From the NCBI RefSeq assembly GCF_016219575.1, contig NZ_JACRMG010000015.1:35244-99243 (forward strand): a DNA stretch of 64,000 nt, given 5' to 3'. Shown here one piece after another: positions 32,515 through 42,292 of the stretch. Numbering within the stretch: position 1 is the stretch's first letter; the number at the start of each line of letters is the position of its first letter. Origin of the DNA: Bradyrhizobium sp. Its GTDB lineage: Bacteria > Pseudomonadota > Alphaproteobacteria > Rhizobiales > Xanthobacteraceae. A program made the translations under genes and the position numbers. The notes under the pieces are model-generated. The model had not been told where the DNA came from and made no database searches. It was given only the letters and a program-made list of their open reading frames with translations.

Positions 32515-33729
32515 ATGAGCGTGCGCCCCCAGACCAAGGACAAGCCGGCCGCGGCTGCGTTCCAGTGGGATGATCCGTTCCTGCTCGACGACCAGCTGAC
32601 CGAAGACGAGCGGCTGATCCGCGACACCGCGCGGGCCTACGCGCAGGACAAGCTCGCGCCGCGCGTCGTCAAGGCCTACCTGGAAGAGAAGACCGACCGC
32701 GAAATCTTCAACGAGATGGGCGAACTCGGCCTGATCGGCGTGACGCTGCCGGAGGAATATGGCTGCGCCAATGCGAGCTACGTGGCCTATGGCCTCGTCG
32801 CGCGCGAGATCGAGCGCGTCGATTCCGGCTATCGCTCGATGAACTCGGTGCAGTCCTCGCTGGTGATGTATCCGATCTATGCCTATGGCGACGAAACCCA
32901 GCGCAAGAAATACCTGCCGAAGCTCGCGACCGGCGAGTGGGTCGGCTGCTTCGGCCTGACCGAGCCCGACGCCGGTTCCGATCCCGGCGGCATGAAGACC
33001 CGCGTCGAGAAGGTGTCGGACGGCTACAGGCTCAACGGCAGCAAGATGTGGATATCCAATGCGCCGATCGCCGACGTCTTCGTGGTCTGGGCCAAGTCGG
33101 CCGCGCATGACAACCAGATCCGCGGCTTCATCCTCGAAAAGGGCATGAAGGGCCTGTCCGCGCCGAAGGTCGGCGGCAAGCTCAGCTTGCGCGCGTCCAT
33201 CACCGGCGAGATCGTGATGGACAACGTCGTGGTGCCCGAGAGCGCGCTGCTGCCCAACGTGTCCGGCCTGAAAGGGCCGTTCGGCTGCCTCAACCGCGCC
33301 CGCTACGGCATTTCCTGGGGCGCGATGGGCGCCGCCGAGGACTGCATGCATCGCGCCCGGCAATACACGCTGGACCGCAAGCAGTTCGGCCGGCCGCTGG
33401 CGGCGACCCAGCTGGTGCAGAAGAAGCTCGCCGACATGGAGACCGAGATCGCGCTCGGGCTTCAGGGCAGCTTGCGCGTCGGCCGGTTGATGGATGAGGG
33501 CAAGATGGCGCCGGAGATGATCTCCATCGTCAAGCGCAACAATTGCGGCAAGGCGCTCGACATCGCCCGCATGGCGCGCGACATGCACGGCGGCAACGGC
33601 ATCCAGATCGAGTATCACGTGATGCGCCACGCCGCGAATCTGGAAACCGTCAACACCTATGAAGGCACCCACGACGTCCACGCCTTGATCCTCGGCCGCG
33701 CGATCACCGGCATCCAGGCGTTTTCGTAA
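32515..33729 (+). CDS. gcdH: Glutaryl-CoA dehydrogenase (acyl-CoA dehydrogenase family)
   Basis: A 404-residue flavoenzyme. Typical GcdH stretches are [55 protein letters not shown] (FAD/substrate loop), [20 protein letters not shown] and the catalytic Glu in [17 protein letters not shown]. It oxidises and decarboxylates glutaryl-CoA to crotonyl-CoA in lysine and aromatic breakdown. AAGGA lies before the ATG at 32515. It stands between two palindromic repeats. Confidence 0.93.
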   Translation: MSVRPQTKDKPAAAAFQWDDPFLLDDQLTEDERLIRDTARAYAQDKLAPRVVKAYLEEKTDREIFNEMGELGLIGVTLPEEYGCANASYVAYGLVAREIERVDSGYRSMNSVQSSLVMYPIYAYGDETQRKKYLPKLATGEWVGCFGLTEPDAGSDPGGMKTRVEKVSDGYRLNGSKMWISNAPIADVFVVWAKSAAHDNQIRGFILEKGMKGLSAPKVGGKLSLRASITGEIVMDNVVVPESALLPNVSGLKGPFGCLNRARYGISWGAMGAAEDCMHRARQYTLDRKQFGRPLAATQLVQKKLADMETEIALGLQGSLRVGRLMDEGKMAPEMISIVKRNNCGKALDIARMARDMHGGNGIQIEYHVMRHAANLETVNTYEGTHDVHALILGRAITGIQAFS

Positions 33730-33755
33730 ACTACTTGCTCGTCATTCCGACAACG

Positions 33756-33836
33756 TAGGATGGATAGAGCGCAGCGAAACCCATCTTCTCGCTGCATGCG
33801 TTGCATGATGGGTTTCGCTTCGCTCTACCCATCCTG
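33756..33836. repeat. Long palindrome, family A copy 1
   Basis: Arm TAGGATGGATAGAGCGCAGC... (33756-33785) is nearly complementary to ...GCTTCGCTCTACCCATCCTG (33807-33836). Related copies lie at 52772-52850 and 53253-53332. It sits between gcdH and the metallo-beta-lactamase-fold gene. Confidence 0.85.
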
Positions 33837-33858
33837 CGAGACCGCAATATAGGTACTC

Positions 33859-34779
33859 ATGGCCGACAACGACGACATTCCCTTCAACCGCGACTTTCCC
33901 CTGAAGCCCGGCGCAGTGGAGGAGGCTCGCCCCGGCGTGCGCCGCATCCTCTGCAACAATCCGAGCCCGTTCACGTTCACCGGCACGGTCAGTTACATCG
34001 TGGGCAAGGGCAATGTCGCGATCATCGATCCCGGTCCGGATGACGAGGCGCATGCGAAAGCGTTGCTTGAGGCCGTGCGCGGCGAGACGGTGACGCATAT
34101 CCTGGTGACGCATACCCATCGTGACCACTCGCCGAACACCGCTCGGATCAAGGCAGCCACCGGAGGTACCGTGTATGCCGAAGGCCCGCACCGCGCCTCG
34201 CGGCCGCGTTTCGAGAGCGAGAAGCACAATCCGGAATCCGGCGCCGACCGCGATTTCAAGCCTGATATCGCGGTGAAGGACGGCAATGTCATCGAGGGCA
34301 AAGGCTGGCGGCTCGAAGCCGTCGCCACGCCCGGCCACACCGCCAATCATCTCGCCTTTGCCTGGCCGGAGCGAAAGATCAGCTTCGTCGGCGACCATGT
34401 GATGGGCTGGTCGACCTCGATCGTGGCGCCGCCGGACGGTTCGATGATCGACTACATGGCTTCGCTCGATGTGCTGGCGCGGCGCGACGAGGATTTGTAT
34501 TTCTCCGGCCACGGCCCGGAAATTCCGGAAGGCCCGCGCTATGTGCGCTACCTCGAACGGCACCGCCGCGCCCGCGAGGCCTCGATCCTGCATCGCCTTT
34601 CCAAGGGCGAGGCCGACATCCCCACCATGGTGCGCGCGATCTATATCGGCATCGACCCGCGCCTTACCAATGCGGCCGGCTATTCGGTGCTGGCCCATCT
34701 GGAGGACCTGGTCACCCGCGGCGTAGTCGCGACCGACGGCGATCCCGTGATCGGCGGCACGTACAGGATGGCCTCTTGA
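33859..34779 (+). CDS. Metallo-beta-lactamase-fold hydrolase (LACTB2/glyoxalase II-like)
   Basis: A 306-residue protein with the MBL signature THTHRDHSPN (metal ligands), a second ligand region ATPGHTANHLAF, Asp in FVGDHVMGWSTS and final His in YFSGHGPEI. The C-terminal helices (YLERHRRAREASILHRLSKG) match the LACTB2-like group, whose members act on RNA, or the related beta-lactamase-like hydrolases. The true substrate is open. It starts 23 bp after a family A palindrome. Confidence 0.85.
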   Translation: MADNDDIPFNRDFPLKPGAVEEARPGVRRILCNNPSPFTFTGTVSYIVGKGNVAIIDPGPDDEAHAKALLEAVRGETVTHILVTHTHRDHSPNTARIKAATGGTVYAEGPHRASRPRFESEKHNPESGADRDFKPDIAVKDGNVIEGKGWRLEAVATPGHTANHLAFAWPERKISFVGDHVMGWSTSIVAPPDGSMIDYMASLDVLARRDEDLYFSGHGPEIPEGPRYVRYLERHRRAREASILHRLSKGEADIPTMVRAIYIGIDPRLTNAAGYSVLAHLEDLVTRGVVATDGDPVIGGTYRMAS

Positions 34780-34788
34780 AACGGGGCC

Positions 34789-34888
34789 GTCATTCCGGGG
34801 CGATGCGAAGCATCGAACCCGGAATTTCGAACCGTACTCCGTTGTTTCGAGGTCCCGGGTTCATCGCTTCGCGATGCCCCGGGACGAC
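34789..34888. repeat. Imperfect palindrome, family B copy 2
   Basis: Starts GTCATTCCGGGGCGATGCGA and ends with TCGCATCGC-like complement CGCGATGCCCCGGGACGAC. Shares the outer arms and the CATCGAACCCGGAA core with 32366-32440. It lies between the convergent MBL-fold and DUF1499 genes. Confidence 0.75.
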
Positions 34889-34897
34889 GCCAGAGCG

Positions 34898-35752
34898 TCA
34901 CTTCTTCACGTTCTTCGCCTGGGTCTTCGGGGTCGGCGCCGGCGCCTTCTTGACCGGCTTCAACGCGGCGGCCTCGGCGGCCGTGTTGATGTCCTCGATC
35001 AGCTTCGACACGCGCGCAGCGTTGCTGCCGAGATCGCTTTCGAAATAGCGCGAGGAGGAGCGGATATCGATGCGGGAATCCTCGCCGTCGGGCGTGATGC
35101 GGATCGCCACGTCCTCCCGGAAACCCATCACCAGCGTGCGCGCTACCGCCTCGATGCGGCCGATATTGCGCGGCGGCTGCGGCTCGCGCGCCTCGATCAC
35201 GATCCATTTGCGCTTCTGCACGATCGCCAGCGCGACCTCATAGGCGCGCTTCGTCGGCAACTCCAGGTCCACCGTTTCGATTTCCGGATAGGCGATGCGC
35301 TGCTGCTCGGCCGAATAGAGCCCGGCATAGACCGCCGAGTTGACGCCTTCGCCGGTGCGCAGCCGTGCCAGCGCCTCGAAGCGCGGCGGGTCGATCGGGT
35401 CGGTGGTGATGTCGTGGATCTTCGGCAGCTTGCGATATTGCAGGCCGAGATAGGCGGGATAGGCCAGCACCATCGCGTCGATTAAAAGCGCAAGCAGGAC
35501 ACGGCTCATGCCGCGCGAGCCGTTCTGCCAGATCGCTGCAAACGCGCCGAGACCGACCAGGATCGAGAGACCGGCGATGCCGAGTCCGCCGAAGAACGTC
35601 ACCATCGCCGGCTTCATCTCGAGGAAGTCGGTGTGGACGATGATCATCGACACCAGCACGGTGATGACCGAGAAGACCGCCAGGTTGCGCGACCATGTCG
35701 CAAGTGCGGACACGGGTTCCGTCTGGTAGGGGGCGGAAAACCTGCGGGCCAT
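34898..35752 (-). CDS. DUF1499 membrane protein
   Basis: A 284-residue protein. Three membrane segments lie within residues 18-105 (NLAVFSVITVLVSMIIVHTD, MVTFFGGLGIAGLSILVGLG, LLALLIDAMVLAYPAYLGLQ). A DUF1499 domain follows at about 112-255 (IHDITTDPIDPPRFEALARL, IDIRSSSRYFESDLGSNAAR). The tail is Lys/Ala/Pro-rich (ALKPVKKAPAPTPKTQAKNV). The family role is unknown. The gene is convergent with the MBL-fold gene. Confidence 0.85.
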   Translation of the reverse strand: MARRFSAPYQTEPVSALATWSRNLAVFSVITVLVSMIIVHTDFLEMKPAMVTFFGGLGIAGLSILVGLGAFAAIWQNGSRGMSRVLLALLIDAMVLAYPAYLGLQYRKLPKIHDITTDPIDPPRFEALARLRTGEGVNSAVYAGLYSAEQQRIAYPEIETVDLELPTKRAYEVALAIVQKRKWIVIEAREPQPPRNIGRIEAVARTLVMGFREDVAIRITPDGEDSRIDIRSSSRYFESDLGSNAARVSKLIEDINTAAEAAALKPVKKAPAPTPKTQAKNVKK

Positions 35753-35892
35753 CGGTCAACGTTCCATCGAGAATTGGGGCGCCGGGTCGAGTCGGGTGCG
35801 GACGGCCGGTGCGCCCCGAACTAGCGCATTTTGCGGCCGCGTGGAAAGCAGCTTGCGCCGGAAAATCGACCCAAATCGTGATGGGTGGCACA

Positions 35893-36789
35893 TCATGCGG
35901 CGCGGCCGAACTGTCCGGCGAGAAAGTCGACGAAAGCCCTGATGCGGGGCGCGCGGTGACGGCCCGGGACGGTCAGCGCGTGGATCGGAAAGGATTCCGG
36001 CACATGGCAGTCCGCCAGCAGTGGAACGAGCGCGCCCTGCTGCACGGCGCGCTCGACCATGAAATCCGCCAGCCGCGCGATGCCGAGTCCGGCGACCGCC
36101 ATATCGAGCAAGAGGTCGGCATTGTCACTGGTGAAGCTGCCTGAGACCGCCAGCCGGTTGATGCCTTCATGGGTGTGGAACGGCCATTGCGCCCATGCGG
36201 GCCCCGGCAACGTCAGGCAATTGTGCTGCAGCAGGTCGGCCGGCACGCGGGGCGCCCCCTGCTTTTCCAGATAGCGCGGGCTGGCGCAGATCACACGCGT
36301 CGCCTCGGCGAGCTTCCGCGCCACCAGCGTTGAATCACCGAGCGCGCCGGAGCGGATGGCGACGTCGACCTGCTCGGCGACCAGATCGATTTGCCGGTCC
36401 GAAACATGAAGCTCGACGGTGATGTCGGGATAGTGGGCGAGAAAGACGGGAAGCGCCGGGCCGAGAATCTGCTTGGCGACGGCGGTTCCGACGCTGATCC
36501 TGAGATGGCCGCGCGGCCGCTCGCTCGCCGCCGTCACCTCGGCTTCGGCGGCTTCGATGGATGTGAGGATTTCCCGGCTCCTGGCGACGAACAGCTCGCC
36601 TTCGGCAGTCAGCGCGAGCTTGCGGGTGGTCCTGGTCAGGAGCCGAACGCCGAGCCGATCTTCGATCCGCGTCACCAGCTTGGACAGGGCTGAGGGGGTG
36701 AGTCCCAGATCGAGCGCCGCAGCGGCGAAACTGCCGCGTTCGGCCACCCGGACAAAAGCGTTCATCTCAGCGGAGGCTGCGCTATTCAT
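35893..36789 (-). CDS. LysR-family transcriptional regulator
   Basis: A 298-residue regulator. The N-terminal winged helix-turn-helix is at about 5-65 (FVRVAERGSFAAAALDLGLTPSALSKLVTRIEDRLGVRLL). The effector-binding domain is at about 90-290 (GHLRISVGTAVAKQILGPAL, VDVAIRSGALGDSTLVARKL). The start ATG is at 36789. Its nearest divergent neighbour is the small 73-residue gene at 36881, which is therefore the first candidate target. The effector is unknown. Confidence 0.9.
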   Translation of the reverse strand: MNSAASAEMNAFVRVAERGSFAAAALDLGLTPSALSKLVTRIEDRLGVRLLTRTTRKLALTAEGELFVARSREILTSIEAAEAEVTAASERPRGHLRISVGTAVAKQILGPALPVFLAHYPDITVELHVSDRQIDLVAEQVDVAIRSGALGDSTLVARKLAEATRVICASPRYLEKQGAPRVPADLLQHNCLTLPGPAWAQWPFHTHEGINRLAVSGSFTSDNADLLLDMAVAGLGIARLADFMVERAVQQGALVPLLADCHVPESFPIHALTVPGRHRAPRIRAFVDFLAGQFGRAA

Positions 36790-36880
36790 GAATTAGGTTC
36801 ACGTATGAGCGGAAAAGTTGACCTATTATAGCACAGCATGAGGATAATATATCAAGCTCCTTCAAAGAAGGAGATTCGCC

Positions 36881-37102
36881 ATGTTCCGCCAAGGCAGTCT
36901 GAACGGAGCCACATCGAGGGTGTTTTCCGGCGAAGACACGCTGCGCCATCCCGACGGCAGTATCGATTTCGATGCTTACAGGGAGAGGGCCCGCCGTGCG
37001 CGGACGGCGGCCATCAAGGCCTCGGGCACGGCAGTGTTGTCGCTGATCGCCGGTGTGTTCGCCGGCAAGCCTGTAGCGGCCGCCAGGCATCAGGCGACGT
37101 GA
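36881..37102 (+). CDS. Small protein of unknown function, 73 aa
   Basis: Reads MFRQGSLNGATSRVFSGEDT and has a charged middle (DAYRERARRARTAAIKASG) and a short hydrophobic stretch (TAVLSLIAGVFAG). AAGGAG is well placed before the ATG. It is divergent from the LysR gene with a 91-bp gap. No family was recognised. The good ribosome site supports a real gene. Confidence 0.65.
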   Translation: MFRQGSLNGATSRVFSGEDTLRHPDGSIDFDAYRERARRARTAAIKASGTAVLSLIAGVFAGKPVAAARHQAT

Positions 37103-37151
37103 TGCCGGACGATACGGGGCGCATCCGTTTGAATGCGCCCCGCCTCAAGCC

Positions 37152-38780
37152 TCAGGCCGCCGCGTTCGGGAAGCGGTAGGCCTTGAACTGGTCGCGCAGC
37201 GCCGTCTTGAGGATCTTGCCGGTCGCCGTATGCGGGATTCCTTCGACGAACACCACATCGTCTGGCATCCACCATTTGGCGATCTTGCCGTCCATGAATT
37301 TCAGGATGTCCTCGCGCGTGGCGGACTGGCCCTGCTTGAGCTGCACGATCAGCAGCGGACGCTCGTCCCATTTGGGATGGAAGACGCCGATCACGGCAGC
37401 TTCTGCGACGGCGGGGTGGCCGACCGCGAGGTTCTCCAGGTCGATCGAGGAAATCCACTCGCCGCCCGACTTGATCACGTCCTTGGAGCGGTCGGTGATC
37501 CGCATGTAGCCGTGCGGGTCGATGGTGGCGACGTCGCCGGTGTCGAAATAACCCTCGTCGTCGAGGATCTTGGTGTCGACCTTGAAATAGGCCTTTGCCA
37601 CCGCGGGGCCTGCGACCTTGAGACGGCCGAAGGTCTTGCCGTCCCACGGCAGCTCCTTGCCGGCGTCGTCGGTGATCTTCATCTGCACGCCGTAGGGCGG
37701 GAAGCCCTGGGTCTGCAGCACGTCGAGCTGCGCATCGCCCTTCAAATCGGAGAAAGGCGGCTTCAGCGCAGCCAGCGTGCCGAGCGGGCTCATCTCGGTC
37801 ATGCCCCAGGCGTGGCGCACGGTCACGCCCATGTCGACAAACGCCTTGATCATCGAGCGCGGCATCGCCGAGCCGCCGCAGACCACGAATTCGAGATGCG
37901 GCAGTTTCAGGTTGCCGGCAGCCATGTGGTTGAGCAGCATCAGCCACACCGTCGGCACGCCGGCGGTATGGGTGACCTTCTCGGTTTCCAGGAGCTCATA
38001 GACCGAGGCGCCGTCGAGCTTCATGCCGGGCATCACCAGCTTGGTGCCCATCGCGGGTGCCGAGAACGCGATGCCCCAGCTGTTGGCGTGGAACAGCGGC
38101 ACCACCGGCAGCATGACGTCGCTCGAGGAGGTGCCGAGCGCATCCTTCGAATTCGCCATGAAGGAGTGAATGACATTGGAGCGGTGCGAGTAGAGCACGC
38201 CCTTGGGGTCGCCCGTGGTGCCCGAGGTGTAGCACATGGCGGCCGCGGTATTCTCGTCGAAGTCCTGCCACTCGAACTTGCCGTCGGCTTGCGCCAGCCA
38301 TTCCTCGTAGGCGACCGCGTTCTTCAGCGTGGTCTGTGGCATGTGGGCCTTGTCGGTCAGCACCACATAGCGCTCGACGCTCGGCAACTGGCCGGCGATC
38401 TTTTCCAGCAGCGGCACGAAAGTGATGTCGGTCATCACCACGCGGTCTTCGGCGTGGTTGATGATCCAGGCGATCTGTTCGGGGAACAGGCGCGGGTTCA
38501 CGGTATGGCAGATCGCGCCGATGCCCATGATGCCGTACCAGCATTCCAGATGGCGCGCCGTGTTCCAGGCGATGGTGGCGACGCGGTCGCCGAGCTTGAT
38601 GCCGTCGCGCTGCAGCATCTGGGAAACCTTCAGCGCACGCTTGTGAATTTCGGCGTAGGTGGTGCGGACAATCGGGCCTTCGACCGAGCGGGTGACGACC
38701 TCCTGTGTTCCGTGATACCTGGCCGCGTGCTCGATAATCCGGTGGCACAACAACGGCCAATCTTGCATCAAACCACGCAT
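37152..38780 (-). CDS. Fatty-acyl-CoA ligase (AMP-forming)
   Basis: A 542-residue ANL-superfamily enzyme. Motifs are YTSGTTGDPKGVLYSHR (AMP/phosphate loop), AWGMTEMSPLGTLA, YFDTGDVATIDPHGYMRITDRSKDVIKSGGEWIS and the catalytic Lys in HTATGKILKTALRD. It resembles medium/long-chain fatty acid ligases of the FadD3/AlkK group. The start at 38780 (MRGLMQDWPL) is set by AGGAGG nine bases upstream; frames beginning further up lack a site. Acyl-CoA ligases of this family are known targets of Pat-type acetyltransferases like the one at 4217. Confidence 0.9.
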   Translation of the reverse strand: MRGLMQDWPLLCHRIIEHAARYHGTQEVVTRSVEGPIVRTTYAEIHKRALKVSQMLQRDGIKLGDRVATIAWNTARHLECWYGIMGIGAICHTVNPRLFPEQIAWIINHAEDRVVMTDITFVPLLEKIAGQLPSVERYVVLTDKAHMPQTTLKNAVAYEEWLAQADGKFEWQDFDENTAAAMCYTSGTTGDPKGVLYSHRSNVIHSFMANSKDALGTSSSDVMLPVVPLFHANSWGIAFSAPAMGTKLVMPGMKLDGASVYELLETEKVTHTAGVPTVWLMLLNHMAAGNLKLPHLEFVVCGGSAMPRSMIKAFVDMGVTVRHAWGMTEMSPLGTLAALKPPFSDLKGDAQLDVLQTQGFPPYGVQMKITDDAGKELPWDGKTFGRLKVAGPAVAKAYFKVDTKILDDEGYFDTGDVATIDPHGYMRITDRSKDVIKSGGEWISSIDLENLAVGHPAVAEAAVIGVFHPKWDERPLLIVQLKQGQSATREDILKFMDGKIAKWWMPDDVVFVEGIPHTATGKILKTALRDQFKAYRFPNAAA

Positions 38781-38864
38781 CCGAACGTCCCTCCTGATAG
38801 TTATGGTGCTTGCGCGCTTTCGCCCCAAAGTACGGGCGAATGGGCTGTAAGATTTGGAATTGTC

Positions 38865-39941
38865 ATGAACTTTAGCGCGGAGAAATCAAGCCGGAAATTG
38901 GATATTGGCACCCTTGACCGCCGCTTGGCGGCAATGGTTACCGCCGCGGCGCTTGCGCTATGGACCGCCGCCGTGCCGGCCAAAGCACGGGACCCGGCAC
39001 GGGACCCGGCGCACGAGGTCAGGCTGGCCCCGCCGCTGGACCTGTCCGGGAAAAAGCCGCCAAAACTGCGCGGCACCGTTCATACCACGGCGATCCCGCT
39101 GCCGCGCCCGCGCCCGGCCGAGGCACCCAAATCCGGGGCAAAGCCCGATCCCGACAAGGAGGCCGCGGAGAAATCCGAGCCCGCCAAACCGGCGGAGCCG
39201 CCGCCGCCGTCGGCCTGCCGGCTGGCGCTGACGGAAGAGATCGCGGTCGCCCCCTCCATCCCCGACATCAAGGGCCCCGGCGGCTGCGGCGGCGAGGACC
39301 TGGTGCGTCTGGAGGCGATCGTGCTGCCGGACAAGCGGAAGATCCCGGTGAAGCCGGCGGCGATCCTCCGCTGCAGGATGGCGAGCGCAATTGCCGACTG
39401 GATCCGCACCGACATGGTTCCGATCGCGGCCCGGCTCGGAAGCCAGGTCAGCGACCTCGACAATTTCGATTCCTTCGAATGCCGAGGCCGCAACCGCGTC
39501 GTCGGCGCGCAGCTGTCGGAGCACGGCCGCGCCAATGCGCTCGACGTGCGCGCCGTCAGGCTCGCGAACGGCAAATCCATCTTTTTCACCGACCGCACCG
39601 TGGCGCGCGAAGTGCGCGAAGCCGTGCTGCATTCGGTGTGCGCGCGGTTCTCCACCGTGCTGGGGCCGGGATCGGACTGGTACCACGAGGACCACATCCA
39701 TCTCGACGTGGCCGAGCGGCGCAACAATTACCGGATTTGCCAGTGGAACGTGTGGGATCCGCTGCCGCAGATCCCGCCGCTGTTGCCGGCGGAGCGACCG
39801 GCGGACGCGCCGCCGCGGGAGGTTGCCGCCAAATCCGGCGGGCTTGCGAAACCGGATGCGAGAAAATCCGATCAGGAAGAGCCGGAGGCCGAAGCAAGAC
39901 CCGCGCCAGCCAAGCCGAACCCGGCAAGAAAGCGCCGGTGA
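38865..39941 (+). CDS. Extensin-family secreted protein
   Basis: A 358-residue protein. An N-terminal hydrophobic segment (AAMVTAAALALWTAAVPAKA) serves as signal peptide. A Pro/Lys-rich linker follows, then an extensin-like C domain at about 120-310 with paired Cys (CRLALTEEIAVAPSIPDIKGPGGCGGEDLV) and the conserved LSEHGRANALDVRAV and LGPGSDWYHEDHIHLDVAERRNNYRIC stretches. The His/Asp set resembles D-Ala-D-Ala peptidases, suggesting a cell-wall role. The tail is rich in Lys, Pro and Arg. Its divergent neighbour is the acyl-CoA ligase. Confidence 0.88.
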   Translation: MNFSAEKSSRKLDIGTLDRRLAAMVTAAALALWTAAVPAKARDPARDPAHEVRLAPPLDLSGKKPPKLRGTVHTTAIPLPRPRPAEAPKSGAKPDPDKEAAEKSEPAKPAEPPPPSACRLALTEEIAVAPSIPDIKGPGGCGGEDLVRLEAIVLPDKRKIPVKPAAILRCRMASAIADWIRTDMVPIAARLGSQVSDLDNFDSFECRGRNRVVGAQLSEHGRANALDVRAVRLANGKSIFFTDRTVAREVREAVLHSVCARFSTVLGPGSDWYHEDHIHLDVAERRNNYRICQWNVWDPLPQIPPLLPAERPADAPPREVAAKSGGLAKPDARKSDQEEPEAEARPAPAKPNPARKRR

Positions 39942-40030
39942 TAACCGGCGCCCTCGCGGCAGGGCAGGTCGGATGTGGAATCTCTGGCGGCGGATCTTTG
40001 GCCCTCGGACCTCACCCGACATCAGGACAC

Positions 40031-40055
40031 GAAAAAAGCGCCGGAAACCGGCGCT
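40031..40055 (-). terminator. Rho-independent terminator of the L,D-transpeptidase gene
   Basis: AGCGCCGG (40037-40044) pairs with CCGGCGCT (40048-40055) around AAA. On the minus strand it is followed by a run of T, at the end of the transpeptidase transcript. Confidence 0.85.
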
Positions 40056-40081
40056 CTTGCAGTCTCGTTCTGCTTGAAGAC

Positions 40082-40765
40082 TTACTGCATCATGGGGCCG
40101 GAGCCGCCCTGCAGGGCCATCTTGGAATTATAGGGCGAGTCGCCGTGCTTGGGTTCGAGCACGACCACCATCGTCCCCACCTTCACGCGGCTATAGAGGT
40201 CGATGACGTCCTCGTTGGTCATGCGGATGCAGCCCGAGGAGATCGAGGCGCCGATATATTCCGGCTGGTTGGTGCCGTGGATGCGGAACATGGTGTCGCG
40301 GCCGCCCTGGAAGAGATAGAGCGCGCGCGCGCCGAGCGGATTGTCGACGCCGCCGGGTACCGACGCCGGCAGGCCTTCGATGCGCTTGTGAATGTCCTTG
40401 GTGGGAGTCCACTTCGGCCATTCCGCCATGTTGCCGACCTTGGCGATGCCGGAGAACGCCAGCGCGTCCTCGCCGACGGTGATGCCGTAGCGAATGGCCT
40501 TGCCGCCATCCTGCACCAGATAGAGATAGTGGTTGTCCGAATCGACCACGATGGAGCCGGGCATTTCCTTGCGGTGATAGTCGACGATGGCGCGGCGGAA
40601 CGGCTCGGCGACGGCGACTTTCTCGTAGCGCGCCTTCGCAAGCTGCGCCTTGTCGGCGGGCTTGAGCGTTGCCTCGGGAGCCGCCTGATAGGTGGCGGTC
40701 TGCATGCAGCCCGACAGCATCAGGCCGGCAATCAGAATTCCCAACTTTGCCTTCAGTGACGACAT
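40082..40765 (-). CDS. L,D-transpeptidase lipoprotein (ErfK/YbiS family)
   Basis: A 227-residue protein with a lipoprotein signal (MSSLKAKLGILIAGLMLSGC; lipobox LSGC). A YkuD catalytic domain follows with RIHGTNQPEYIGASISSGCIRM, holding the His and the nucleophilic Cys. It should form 3-3 peptidoglycan cross-links or attach proteins to the wall at the periplasmic face. The C-terminal DVIDLYSRVKVGTMVVVLEP is standard for the family. It has its own terminator. Confidence 0.92.
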   Translation of the reverse strand: MSSLKAKLGILIAGLMLSGCMQTATYQAAPEATLKPADKAQLAKARYEKVAVAEPFRRAIVDYHRKEMPGSIVVDSDNHYLYLVQDGGKAIRYGITVGEDALAFSGIAKVGNMAEWPKWTPTKDIHKRIEGLPASVPGGVDNPLGARALYLFQGGRDTMFRIHGTNQPEYIGASISSGCIRMTNEDVIDLYSRVKVGTMVVVLEPKHGDSPYNSKMALQGGSGPMMQ

Positions 40766-41099
40766 ATCCAGTTCCAATCGAGATTTTCTGCATGCGCGTA
40801 CAAACGATGCGCCGCAAACGCCCGAACTCATTGGTCGCATTATCTCCGAAACTCTTCACAATTCCAGAACTTAGGGACTTATCCCGTGCCGTTGGCGGCC
40901 GGCTGTGTCCTTTCTGCCGCAAGCATGCGTCAAACCGGCCCAGTTGTTGGGCAAAACGGCCACATCGGCCGTATCTGCGCCATACTGCCGCCACTTGACC
41001 GCCACAAATCCTGAGCGGCGGTTAATGCGCCGGTCATGAAGCGCTTGCCAGAATCGGGTTAAGCCGGTGTGCTCTTGGTAATAAGTTACGGAGTTGTTG
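40766..41099. other. Divergent intergenic region, no gene seen
   Basis: The 334 bp between the transpeptidase and corA starts should hold both promoters. No FixK or EcfG site, repeat or RNA gene was recognised. Short open frames here have neither a ribosome site nor plausible composition. Confidence 0.5.
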
Positions 41100-42077
41100 A
41101 TGTTCTCGGTTTTCGTACCCTCCGAATTCTCGCTCAAAAAAGCCGTCGCCGTCGATCTTGCCGCGCTGCCGGAAAACGCGGTCTGGATCGATCTGGTCAG
41201 ACCGACGCCGGAGGAGGACAAGGCGGTGGAGCGCGTGGCCGGCATCGCGGTGCCGACCCGGGAGGACATGCAGGAGATCGAGATCTCCAGCCGCCTCTAT
41301 ATCGAGAACGGCGCGCGCTACATGACGGCGACGCTGATGTGCCAGTCCGACACCGACATGCCCCGCACCACGGCCGTCACCTTCATCCTCGCCGGCCACC
41401 GCCTGGTCACGGTGCGCTACGACAGCCCGAAACCGTTTGCGTTGGTGGAGAACAAGCTCGCGCGCTCCTGCTCGCCGTCGATATCGGGCGAGATGGTGCT
41501 GATGGAGCTTCTGGACGCCGTGATCGACCGCTGCGCCGACATCCTCGAGCGCTGCGGTGCCGAGATCGACCAGGTGTCACATGACGTCTTCGAACCCGAG
41601 AGCCAGCGTCACGGCCACGCCAAGCGATATTCCCAGATCCTGATCGAGATCGGCCGCAAGGGCGACCTGGCCTCGAAGATCCGCGAAAGCCTGGTCTCGA
41701 TCGGCCGCCTGGTCACCTTCCTGTCTGCGGTCATGGAGGGCGTCAAATGGTCGAAGGACATGCGCGAGCAACTCAAGACCATGCAGCGCGACGTCGTTTC
41801 CCTGACCGACCATGCCTCCTACCTCTCCAACAAGATCACCTTCGTGCTCGACGCCATGCTTGGTGTGGTCAATCTCGAGCAGAACAACATCATCAAGCTG
41901 TTCTCGGTGATGGCGGTTGTGCTGATGCCGCCGACGCTGATCGCCTCGATCTACGGCATGAACTTCAAGAAGATGCCGGAGCTGGAATGGGCGCTCGGTT
42001 ATCCGATGGCGGTCTTCATGATGCTGGCCGCGGCGATCGTGCCGTACTGGATCTTCCGGTGGAAGAAGTGGCTGTGA
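41100..42077 (+). CDS. corA: CorA-family magnesium/divalent cation transporter
   Basis: A 325-residue protein. It has a long cytoplasmic alpha/beta domain, a stalk helix, and two C-terminal membrane segments (FSVMAVVLMPPTLIASIYGM, YPMAVFMMLAAAIVPYWIFR) with the pore motif YGMNFKKMPEL. The C-terminus FRWKKWL is basic, as usual. CGGAG lies six bases before the ATG at 41100; two upstream TTG codons are less likely. Confidence 0.93.
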   Translation: MFSVFVPSEFSLKKAVAVDLAALPENAVWIDLVRPTPEEDKAVERVAGIAVPTREDMQEIEISSRLYIENGARYMTATLMCQSDTDMPRTTAVTFILAGHRLVTVRYDSPKPFALVENKLARSCSPSISGEMVLMELLDAVIDRCADILERCGAEIDQVSHDVFEPESQRHGHAKRYSQILIEIGRKGDLASKIRESLVSIGRLVTFLSAVMEGVKWSKDMREQLKTMQRDVVSLTDHASYLSNKITFVLDAMLGVVNLEQNNIIKLFSVMAVVLMPPTLIASIYGMNFKKMPELEWALGYPMAVFMMLAAAIVPYWIFRWKKWL

Positions 42078-42292
42078 GCTTGCGTTTCCGAAGGGTGAAC
42101 GCGCATCCCTCGCACCATGGTTACCGGGCAAGCCGGCGGCAACCACCTGTTCCCGGTCGTGGTAACGCCAAATTCGTCAAGCTTGCAGCCGGTTCCACCG
42201 CTCGCCATCGCTCCGATAAAATTTGAACTGTGGGTTGAACCATTGGTCGAAAGTTGTCTGCGATAACGCTGCCCACACGCCGCGAGGGCACA

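Noticed and set aside
37230..38864. Long rightward open frame running for 545 codons into the extensin-family gene
   Set aside because: It lies entirely opposite the acyl-CoA ligase gene; only the part from 38865 has a signal peptide and family motifs. The upstream part is a GC-driven shadow.
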